Part shown: one piece after another, positions 15,828 through 21,367 of the stretch
How positions within the stretch are numbered: the first letter of the stretch is position 1
Layout of the letters: every line of letters starts with the position of its first letter
From: Methanocorpusculum sp.
GTDB lineage: Archaea; Halobacteriota; Methanomicrobia; Methanomicrobiales; Methanocorpusculaceae
DNA: 24,528 nt
NCBI GenBank assembly: GCA_029987245.1
Contig: DALTWG010000023.1
Location: forward strand, 1 to 24,528
Reading direction: 5' to 3'
Position numbers and translations under genes: made by a program
The notes under the pieces: model-generated
Databases searched by the model: none
What the model was told of the DNA's origin: nothing
Seen by the model: only the letters and a program-made list of their open reading frames with translations

Positions 15828-16670
15828 TTAGATCAGCCCCATGTCCATGGTGAATGTTTCGTCTACCAATAGCGTCGCGGGTGTGTTCATGAAGGAGTCG
15901 GTTTTGCGTTCTTCAAAGAGGCTTTCTGCTTCTTCCATGCCGTCGCATAAGATTCCGTTTTCAAACCATGTTTTGGCAACTTCTTTGGAGGTGATGTCCA
16001 TCTGTGCGCAGGCTGCGGCAAAGTCTTTGTCAAAGTATATCCAGAGGCCTTTCATATAGAATACGGCGCGGCCGATGGTTGCCCATTCGTCGGTGTCGTT
16101 TTTGATATGCAGGCGGAGGACGCCGTGTTTGTAGTTTTTGACCTGCGGGATGGTGTAGTTTACTTCGGATTCATGGTAGCGTGTAATGACGCCGCGGGCG
16201 GAGGTGCCGTACATGGAAAATTTCGGGCTGACGGCGGTCACCACGTCGAGGATTTCTGCTTTGCCGCTTGCGGATTCAAGCATGCAGGCGATTTCAACGG
16301 GGAAGGTAAGGTAGATGGTACACTTTGATTCGGGTTCGATGATGACGGGTTTGAATTTGATTTCAAGGAAGTCGGTGATCGATGTGGGTTTGTGGTTCGG
16401 TTCGACGGGGTGTATCAGGAGGGCGCCTTTGGCGGCGGAAAATGTTGCTTCGCGGGTTTTTTCGCCGTTTTTGTAGCTGCGTTTGTACTGGTGCAGGGAG
16501 CCGTCGGTTGTTACGCTGATGGTGAGGTTGGAAAAGGTTACCTCATGGTCAAAGCCGAAGCGGCCGAAGGTGAAGTGTTTTTGTCCTTCGGGGGCCTGAG
16601 GTTTGGCGCAATGGTACTGTTTTGCGGTGTTTTTCAGGGATGCGATTTTTCGTAAGGGATTGACTGGCAT
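15828..16670 (-). CDS. DUF432 protein, partner gene of MscS
   Basis: About 280 residues, soluble and beta-rich. Family-like stretches are FGRFGFDHEVTFSNLTISV, GALLIHPVEPNHKPTSITDFLEI, IYLTFPVEIACML, and the best one, KFSMYGTSARGVITRYHESEVNY; together they fit DUF432. It is directly upstream of mscS (one-base gap), and a joint role in osmotic response or channel control is plausible but inferred. The start is uncertain: ATG 16670 is preferred, while a GTG at 16751 is also in frame but falls inside the inverted repeat next to the TATA box, before the expected transcription start. Confidence 0.75.
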   Translation of the reverse strand: MPVNPLRKIASLKNTAKQYHCAKPQAPEGQKHFTFGRFGFDHEVTFSNLTISVTTDGSLHQYKRSYKNGEKTREATFSAAKGALLIHPVEPNHKPTSITDFLEIKFKPVIIEPESKCTIYLTFPVEIACMLESASGKAEILDVVTAVSPKFSMYGTSARGVITRYHESEVNYTIPQVKNYKHGVLRLHIKNDTDEWATIGRAVFYMKGLWIYFDKDFAAACAQMDITSKEVAKTWFENGILCDGMEEAESLFEERKTDSFMNTPATLLVDETFTMDMGLI

Positions 16671-16733
16671 GTTTGCAGGTATAGTATTGGTTGTTTGGGG
16701 TATTAGCGGTTTGGGATTGGTGCGGGGAGGGGT

Positions 16734-16995
16734 GAGTGGATGACTAGTCACCTAGTCGCCTACATCTTTATATATTAGTTCTAAAATTAAAATAAATAAA
16801 CATTTATAATAATAAATACAATATATACCACAAGACCGATTGGGAAATTGGTTTTTACACCGGAAAAACCGATTGACAAAACGAAAAAATGAAAGTCGAA
16901 ACAGAATAATTTCGACTGCCCAATCGCAAGCAAACACTGTTTTTCTCTCATCCTATTTAAACGTAGTAGACGACTAGGTGACTAGTCATCCACTC
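16734..16995. repeat. AT-rich segment bounded by 30 bp inverted arms, each next to an outward TATA box
   Basis: The arms are 16734-16763 and 16966-16995 (29 of 30 bases match as inverted repeats). Each carries GACTAGGTGACTAGTC, with GACTAG twice and the palindrome TGACTAGTCA. On the left the minus-strand box TATATAAA (about 16768-16776) points toward DUF432; on the right TATTTAAA (about 16953-16960) points into the island. In both, the GACTAG pair begins about 9-10 bases after the TATA box. I see no flanking direct repeat, so a shared operator on two divergent promoters is favoured over a transposon. The inside (16764-16830) is extremely AT-rich. Confidence 0.75.
16894..16917. repeat. Perfect 8 bp inverted repeat inside the AT-rich segment
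   Basis: AGTCGAAA and TTTCGACT are separated by eight bases. A second, near-perfect pair (ATTGGTTTTT / AAAAACCGAT) lies just to its left, so a structured RNA or protein site is possible. Confidence 0.5.
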
Positions 16996-17510
16996 TTACC
17001 CCCCGTATCCATTTTTTTGCGCGGCGCGCGAGGCAAAAATGATCTCCGGAAATTACGGTTCAACCCGCGCGCGCCCCTTTTGCTCCATCTCCGGCTCGCT
17101 TCAAAAAAATATCCGGGATCCCGCGAAATCCCCGGCCGGCGCATGAAACCTGACATTTCCTCATCCCGAAACCAACCCTGTCATTTTTGGGGAATTTCTG
17201 TACGTTAGCTATAAATACAGATTGCAAAAAAATACCTCATCTCTCTGCATGAGATGACGTCTGTCAGGACTTTCGGACCGCACGGTAACGTGTTTAAATA
17301 CTATGAAAACAAAAATACCTGTAACAGCAGACACTGTCCCGCCCGGGACATCACCTCCAAATACCGGCAAACTGCTGCCCTGCCTTACCTCAAAAGCAGC
17401 AGAATCGGCCCCGGAAATCCCCTCTCCGGATAGCGACAGCCTGCCAGCCGTCGCTCTATATTTTTATTATTTTTTCAGTTATTTGACATATTTTGCTACA
17501 AAAAGTAGCC
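16996..17510. other. Mostly non-coding island edge
   Basis: No convincing gene. A good TATA box CTATAAATAC (about 17208-17217) is followed about 25 bases later by a CATCTC/GAGATG hairpin (near 17238-17256), so a small RNA or a leader could start here. A 71-codon frame (17303-17518) exists but has a biased Pro/Ser composition and no ribosome site. A hairpin GCTAC-AAAAA-GTAGC lies at 17495-17509. Confidence 0.5.
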
Positions 17511-17630
17511 ATGAATGAAACACTTTATCATCTCAAAAAACCAATACTGATATGCAGGCGCGGCAGTGCCGCCCTGCCCGGACGATGCAAATGCCGGACC
17601 CAAAATTGCATAGGTTACATCTATGACTGA
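17511..17630 (+). CDS. Possible 39-residue Cys-containing micro-protein
   Basis: The frame MNETLYHLKKPILICRRGSA... ends in GRCKCRTQNCIGYIYD and has four cysteines in a CX(11)CXCX(4)C-like spacing that could bind zinc. It overlaps the start of the next gene by eight bases, as coupled genes do. A TATA-like CATATTTT lies about 23 bases upstream. A frame this short can occur by chance, so the call is tentative. Confidence 0.25.
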   Translation: MNETLYHLKKPILICRRGSAALPGRCKCRTQNCIGYIYD

Positions 17631-17862
17631 TGAATCGAAAACCGGTTCCCGGATTAACCTCAACGACTTAATCAAAGAGCGCCGCACGAAAAATCCCGTT
17701 CGCGTTCTTATCTACATTGATAAGAAACTCGGCGGTCTGGCGGGTGAACTCTTTGAAAGCCAGGACAACACCTTCGCGGATTTCAACCGCAGAATCTACC
17801 GTCTTGGACTCGAAGCCGAAGAGAAAAGACAGGAACAGAAAAGGAAACAAAATCAGCCGTAA
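17623..17862 (+). CDS. Small basic/acidic protein, possibly ribbon-helix-helix
   Basis: 79 residues. The middle part, PVRVLIYIDKKLGGLAGELF...NTFADFNRRIYRLGLEAEE, has the strand-helix-turn-helix spacing of a ribbon-helix-helix DNA-binding protein (strand about 26-31, helices about 33-45 and 50-66). The C-terminus is a charged helix rich in Lys, Arg, Glu and Gln. The start at ATG 17623 has no clear ribosome site. It lies 140 bases before the nine-gene operon and could encode its regulator, but that is inference. I recognise no named family. Confidence 0.6.
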   Translation: MTDESKTGSRINLNDLIKERRTKNPVRVLIYIDKKLGGLAGELFESQDNTFADFNRRIYRLGLEAEEKRQEQKRKQNQP

Positions 17863-17939
17863 AATAGACTTGTCTGCCCTGTATTCTCCCTGGAAGTTGA
17901 ATTAAAGACAGACACCCTATTTTATTTGCTGTATTTGCG

Positions 17940-17971
17940 TATAAAAGTACCGCGCAAAACGCCCGTTTTGC
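17940..17971 (+). promoter_or_regulatory. Promoter and operator-like palindrome of the nine-gene operon
   Basis: A TATA box TATAAAAG (17940-17947) is followed by a perfect inverted repeat GCAAAACG-CC-CGTTTTGC (17954-17971), which would cover the expected transcription start near 17970. This is the classic position for a repressor site in archaea. A four-codon frame (ATG at 17992, stop overlapping the ATG at 18003) lies in the leader. Confidence 0.65.
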
Positions 17972-18002
17972 CCGGCTTTTATCTGCAGACAATGGTACAG
18001 AA

Positions 18003-18398
18003 ATGACCTTCGCAAGACGCACTATCTACATACCTGCAGAATATGCAGACGACATCCGCTGGATGGAGCAGGAATTCAAGGACCAGGGATTCAGCAAAAC
18101 CCTTCTTACCTTCCTCAGGATTGCCCGTCTGCAGCGACAGAATGCACAGGTCTGTGCGGACAACCGCGGGATGCCTGATGCAGCAGAAGGATATGACTAC
18201 TACACAAGGAAGTTCGGCTACCTTGCAGCCGATTATGAAAACGACCGGGACGTGCTCGAGACTCTTGGAAGCAACGGCGTCTACAATATGCTGGATGCCG
18301 CATTCAAAAAAATCCGGCTCGAGAACCCGGCTGTCTACAGCTTCTGTGTAGAACAGATGAAACGGGAGCACCCCGCTCTCTATCAAATCTGGGAATAG
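18003..18398 (+). CDS. Unrecognised 131-residue protein with RHH-like N-terminus
   Basis: The N-terminal 45 residues, RRTIYIPAEYADDIRWMEQEFKDQGFSKTLLTFLRIARL, follow the ribbon-helix-helix pattern: a strand (RTIYIP), helix A, a Gly turn and helix B. The remaining part is helical with several Tyr and acidic residues (DYYTRKFGYLAADYENDRDV) and ends HPALYQIWE. As first gene of the operon next to a palindrome, it is a natural candidate for an autoregulator, which is inference. ATG 18003 follows a tetrapeptide frame that overlaps it; there is no strong ribosome site. The downstream gene starts five bases later. Confidence 0.7.
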   Translation: MTFARRTIYIPAEYADDIRWMEQEFKDQGFSKTLLTFLRIARLQRQNAQVCADNRGMPDAAEGYDYYTRKFGYLAADYENDRDVLETLGSNGVYNMLDAAFKKIRLENPAVYSFCVEQMKREHPALYQIWE

Positions 18399-18403
18399 AA
18401 CCG

Positions 18404-18841
18404 ATGACATTGAACCTAATCATGGAAAAAGAAACCGCAGGCACTGCAGACTTTGCAGACGAGCTCTGCACATCTGCCTGCGGCATCATCGCAGAGCTTG
18501 CCGCCCGGCTTAAAAACGCCCGCGAGACTATCGCCTGTCTTGCAGCCGAGCGCGACAGCCTTGCAGCAGAGAACGTCGAACTCCTTGCAGTCGCCGACCC
18601 GGAAAAGTGCGCTGTAATGCTGCGGCGTCTTGAAACCGTCAGGCAGCTTGGCATCCTCAAAGACATTGAATGCAAAAGCAAGGATATTGTCATCCGCAAT
18701 CTCAAAGCGGAGCTTGCAGCATGCAGAGGAAAAGAACATGAAAGTGAACATGAAAGAGAACATGAAAGAGAACATGAAAATGAAAATGAAAGAGAAACTG
18801 AAACTGGAAATGAAACAGAAAATGAAAATGAATCCGGATGA
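18404..18841 (+). CDS. Unrecognised coiled-coil protein with Glu/His/Asn repeat tail
   Basis: 145 residues. Residues 25-110 are strongly helical with coiled-coil heptads (LAARLKNARETIACLAAERDSLAAENVELL). From about residue 111 the tail is a low-complexity repeat (EHES, EHER, EHER, EHEN, then ETETGNETENENE) encoded by a 12 bp tandem repeat at 18734-18834. Its start is five bases after the previous stop. A second ATG at 18422 is possible. The stop codon lies inside the start region of the next gene. I recognise no family. The tail resembles phase-variable or structural tails, but no length change can be seen from one sequence. Confidence 0.7.
   Translation: MTLNLIMEKETAGTADFADELCTSACGIIAELAARLKNARETIACLAAERDSLAAENVELLAVADPEKCAVMLRRLETVRQLGILKDIECKSKDIVIRNLKAELAACRGKEHESEHEREHEREHENENERETETGNETENENESG
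18734..18834 (+). repeat. 12 bp then 6 bp tandem repeat inside a coding frame
   Basis: About three units of GAACATGAAAGA (one base varying) are followed by shorter GAAAATGAAAAT-type units. Because 12 and 6 are multiples of three, the repeat also keeps the next gene's frame open, where it reads MKENMKENMKMKMKEK. Confidence 0.75.
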
Positions 18842-19055
18842 AATGAGCTGCCCCGGCATAAAACCTGCTCTCTCCAAAGTGGTCGACGCCGAAGCACAAT
18901 ATAGTCTGTCATCTCTCAGAGATATAATTGTCGCTGAGATACGGCTTTGGAAACAGGCGGACTCCTCTGTCCCTGCTGCTGTCGGACGCATTAAATCCGG
19001 CCGCCGCGGTGTAATCGCCGGCGCCGGCGCCGGCGCCATATCTGCGGGGCCGTAA
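18828..19055 (+). CDS. Unrecognised 75-residue protein overlapping the coiled-coil gene
   Basis: The frame runs MNPDEMSCPGIKPALSK..., has a helical centre (YSLSSLRDIIVAEIRLWKQADSSV) and ends in a Gly/Ala repeat (GVIAGAGAGAISAGP) made by tandem GCCGGC units. The start is ambiguous: 18828 or 18843; the frame is also open far upstream through the tandem repeat. It overlaps the previous stop, suggesting coupling. A small helical adaptor is all that can be said. Confidence 0.5.
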   Translation: MNPDEMSCPGIKPALSKVVDAEAQYSLSSLRDIIVAEIRLWKQADSSVPAAVGRIKSGRRGVIAGAGAGAISAGP

Positions 19056-19057
19056 CC

Positions 19058-19447
19058 ATGGGATTTACACAGACCACCGCGGAGCGGCTCCGGCAGCGCG
19101 AGCTCCTTGAAACGCTCATCTGCTCTTACGGTATTAAAATCACCAATGAGAACGGCGAAATCATCGGCTACCGGTTTTTCAAAGACCTGGACGAACTCAC
19201 GCCTTATCAGTGCTGGTACTTTGTGCGCCGCGGCGGCAAATTCCCCAAACGCGCCGAGCCGCCGAAGGGATTTGTTGTTCCGGCCAACTCTCGCGACTGG
19301 ATAATAAGTCTGGAAGAAAGCCTTGCACGTGAAGCCGCGAAGAAGAAAAAGACGGGCAAAAAGTCCGGCAAAACGTCCGGAAAAAAGAACGGCAAAACGT
19401 CCGGCGGGAAAAACAGCAGTATGTCCGGTGCCGGAACCGGGGTGTGA
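19058..19447 (+). CDS. Unrecognised 129-residue protein with Lys-rich tail
   Basis: The N-terminal 90 residues look folded (RQRELLETLICSYGIKITNENGEIIGYRFFKDLDEL...CWYFVRRGGKFPKR). The C-terminal 35 residues are a disordered Lys/Ser/Gly tail (KKKKTGKKSGKTSGKKNGKTSGGK) suited to binding nucleic acid or another polyanion. It begins two bases after the previous stop and ends two bases before the next small frame, both with ACCATGG at the start. I recognise no family. The composition is typical of mobile-element proteins, but function is open. Confidence 0.65.
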   Translation: MGFTQTTAERLRQRELLETLICSYGIKITNENGEIIGYRFFKDLDELTPYQCWYFVRRGGKFPKRAEPPKGFVVPANSRDWIISLEESLAREAAKKKKTGKKSGKTSGKKNGKTSGGKNSSMSGAGTGV

Positions 19448-19449
19448 CC

Positions 19450-19572
19450 ATGGTTTTTCCCCTGACGAAAGATACGGAAGTGAAGGTGCGGGTAATTCCC
19501 GCATCTTCCGGCGTTATGCAATCCGGCGAAGCAAAGGAGGGAGTCGATGGCGGGATCTCCAATCTCTTCTAA
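19450..19572 (+). CDS. Possible 40-residue micro-protein between two operon genes
   Basis: The frame MVFPLTKDTEVKVRVIPASS...GVDGGISNLF starts two bases after the upstream stop with the same ACCATGG context, and overlaps the nuclease gene by 26 bases in another frame. It fills a gap that is otherwise the only 99-base hole in the operon. The start context and coupling argue for it; its small size argues against. Confidence 0.4.
   Translation: MVFPLTKDTEVKVRVIPASSGVMQSGEAKEGVDGGISNLF
19534..19543 (+). promoter_or_regulatory. Strong ribosome site of the HNH-type gene
   Basis: AAGGAGGGAG ends a few bases before the ATG at 19547 and fixes that start. It is the clearest ribosome site in the operon and lies inside the 40-codon frame. 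Confidence 0.7.
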
Positions 19573-20509
19573 AGAACCGCGGCGTTCTCCGGCCGCCGCG
19601 TATTTCGACGAACTGCCGCTTGACGGCATCCCGGTGCCGGAACCCTGCACCACGGCGGAGATGGAATTTGCGTTAAACAAAGAGGCTGCAAAAACATATC
19701 TGCAGCATGTTGATGTAAGCAAATTCCCGCTATCTACTGATATACTGATTGTCAAAGCCCTTTATTCCCGGCAGCTTGTCGTTGCCGGGGATGCCGACCC
19801 GGTTATTATCTTCAATAAGCTGACCGGGCAGGTATATGCGCAGGTTGATTCCGGCGACGGCTACAAGGTAATCAATATGGGTGTTGGAAAACAGCAGTTC
19901 CAGTTATATGTTCACCGGATTGTCTATTATGCGTCGTTAATAGACCGTGACCGGTTTGAGATGCTTGGAAGCAAGTTCGATATTCACCACATAGACGGCA
20001 ACAAGGAAAACAATCATGCGTGCAATCTTGAACCGGTTCCGCGGGCTTTGCATTCCTGCAGGGGTGCGTATGCCAATGCGGTTTGCGGCGCACGGATGGA
20101 GGCGCAGATGATTGCAACGCGTATCAATTCTTCCAATGCGTATGCGGCAAGCCTGGTAAAGATTCTGCGGGTGTGTCTTGCGCAGTTTCCGCACTATACC
20201 AACAGGAAATTTCCGGTTGCGGTGTATTTTGCAAATCTGCTGCATGTGTCGAGGGATTATGTGTACCAGATTGCCAGCTGGCGCAGATGCCGGTTAATCC
20301 CGGATGCGTCGCTTGCGCAGCGGGATGCAATTATTGCGCATTATCACTGGATTTTCGACCAGCTGGAGGAAAATGATTACCATACCTATACCGAACTGGT
20401 CGAGCCGGAGGGTTTTGAGCATTTGATTCTCCCGGATGAGGCGGATGAGGCTGATGAGGCCGGTGAGGCTGATGAAAATGGAATGGTATGCGAATATGAA
20501 AACAGGTGA
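19547..20509 (+). CDS. HNH-endonuclease-type protein
   Basis: 320 residues. The HNH core is FDIHHIDGNKENNHACNLEPV...ALH: His147-His148 begin the motif, Asn160 is the central Asn, and His169 the final His, with the DG-K-NN spacing of homing/mobile HNH proteins. Before it lies a beta-rich AP2/NUMOD-like stretch, KLTGQVYAQVDSGDGYKVIN...KQQFQLYVHRIVYYA (about 90-130), a common HNH partner. The C-terminal 110 residues are helical, with DYVYQIASWRRC that could form an HTH, and end in an acidic repeat (DEADEADEAGEADENG). Its ribosome site is strong. It probably cuts or binds DNA; homing, packaging or defence cannot be told apart. Confidence 0.75.
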   Translation: MAGSPISSKEPRRSPAAAYFDELPLDGIPVPEPCTTAEMEFALNKEAAKTYLQHVDVSKFPLSTDILIVKALYSRQLVVAGDADPVIIFNKLTGQVYAQVDSGDGYKVINMGVGKQQFQLYVHRIVYYASLIDRDRFEMLGSKFDIHHIDGNKENNHACNLEPVPRALHSCRGAYANAVCGARMEAQMIATRINSSNAYAASLVKILRVCLAQFPHYTNRKFPVAVYFANLLHVSRDYVYQIASWRRCRLIPDASLAQRDAIIAHYHWIFDQLEENDYHTYTELVEPEGFEHLILPDEADEADEAGEADENGMVCEYENR

Positions 20510-20514
20510 AAAAA

Positions 20515-21033
20515 ATGTATATTCAGCAAACAGCAGATGATATTAAAAAATGCCTTTTAGAGGCAGGCAATCTTGTTGACTTCGCACAGGAAGCGGGAGT
20601 GAGCAGGGATAACGTATTGTTTTACGAATACATGCAGGCATGTGATATGGCCAAGGTCTACAGGGAGCTTGCGGCTGAGTGCGATGCGTTCATGCGCAGG
20701 TACTGCAGGTATCTTCTGGCGCATCCGAATGAGAATTTCCATGTCGCGGATAAGTCTTCGAAGATGGTTGATCTTGCAAAGCTGAGGGAGCTTCGTCCGG
20801 ATGTGTACAACCGGTACAAAAAGCTGCCGGATAATTTCTTTAACAGGCGTTTTACGCCGGATGCGATGATTCAAATCATGCTTGCAAACAATGTGGGGGC
20901 GGATGAAATCGAGGGGCGGGTGACGGTCACGGTTACTGATATTCAGAAGTGTCTCAGTGATGAGGAAAAGGATGTGATTTTTGTCACGGACCCGGGGAAG
21001 TTAAAGCTTGTTATTTCAGAAGTAATCGCATGA
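20515..21033 (+). CDS. Unrecognised 172-residue helical protein
   Basis: It starts at ATG 20515, five bases after AGGTGA (20504-20509), which also contains the previous stop; the GTG at 20506 would extend it by three residues but lies inside the ribosome site. The first half is helical (IKKCLLEAGNLVDFAQEAGVSRDNVLFYEYMQACDMAKVYREL); GVSRDNV resembles a helix-turn-helix turn. The centre has KLRELRPDVYNRYKKLPDNFFNRRF. The C-terminus is beta-rich (RVTVTVTDIQKCLSDEEKDVIFV). No known family. It overlaps the HTH gene by ATGA. Confidence 0.65.
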   Translation: MYIQQTADDIKKCLLEAGNLVDFAQEAGVSRDNVLFYEYMQACDMAKVYRELAAECDAFMRRYCRYLLAHPNENFHVADKSSKMVDLAKLRELRPDVYNRYKKLPDNFFNRRFTPDAMIQIMLANNVGADEIEGRVTVTVTDIQKCLSDEEKDVIFVTDPGKLKLVISEVIA

Positions 21034-21245
21034 ACTCGTGTAAGTGGAAGAATAATCCGGTCCTTGCAGAGGGTGCGCTGCGCGAGCTGCTCCGTGAGGG
21101 GAAAACGTATGATGAGATTGCGGCGCGGGCGGGGGTCTCGCGGGGGACGGTGATTACGGCTATTCGAGAGCGTCATTTGTCTACGGGGCCGAAGAAGCTG
21201 AAAGGGATGCGGATTTGCGAGCCGGGGAGGCGGAGGCGGGGGTGA
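21030..21245 (+). CDS. Small helix-turn-helix DNA-binding protein
   Basis: 71 residues. The fold is visible as ALRELLREGKTYDEIAARAGVSRGTVITAIRERHL, a resolvase/homeodomain-like HTH with the recognition helix about residues 38-51. A basic tail follows (KKLKGMRICEPGRRRRG). Small HTH proteins of this kind occur in phage terminase small subunits and in mobile-element regulators. Here it ends the operon, starting inside the previous stop (ATGA) and followed directly by a strong terminator. Confidence 0.75.
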   Translation: MNSCKWKNNPVLAEGALRELLREGKTYDEIAARAGVSRGTVITAIRERHLSTGPKKLKGMRICEPGRRRRG

Positions 21246-21278
21246 AAAAAGAGTCTGGTTCACCCCGTATCTTTTTTT
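21239..21278 (+). terminator. Terminator closing the nine-gene operon
   Basis: GGGGTGAA (21239-21246) pairs perfectly with TTCACCCC (21259-21266), and seven Ts follow at 21272-21278. The stem begins inside the last codons of the HTH gene. Confidence 0.7.
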
Positions 21279-21367
21279 ATCAGGCATCCTTACATACATT
21301 CACCATACATCCCTGTCTGCAATGAAAAATATAACCGCGATGAACATCAAATATATATCCGATACTC

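Noticed and set aside
16978..17208. 76-codon frame starting GTG in the right inverted arm
   Set aside because: Only its first residues (TSHPL) resemble the left-arm frame because the DNA is repeated; the rest looks like translated GC-rich spacer.
17303..17518. 71-codon frame MKTKIPVTADTVPPG...
   Set aside because: Biased composition, no ribosome site, and a TATA-like stretch too close to the ATG; left as non-coding spacer with low certainty.
18304..19504. Long minus-strand frames (up to 362 codons) under the nine-gene operon
   Set aside because: They are antisense to a continuous chain of coupled plus-strand genes, and their sequence (Ser/Phe/His runs) is what the 12 bp repeat gives in reverse.
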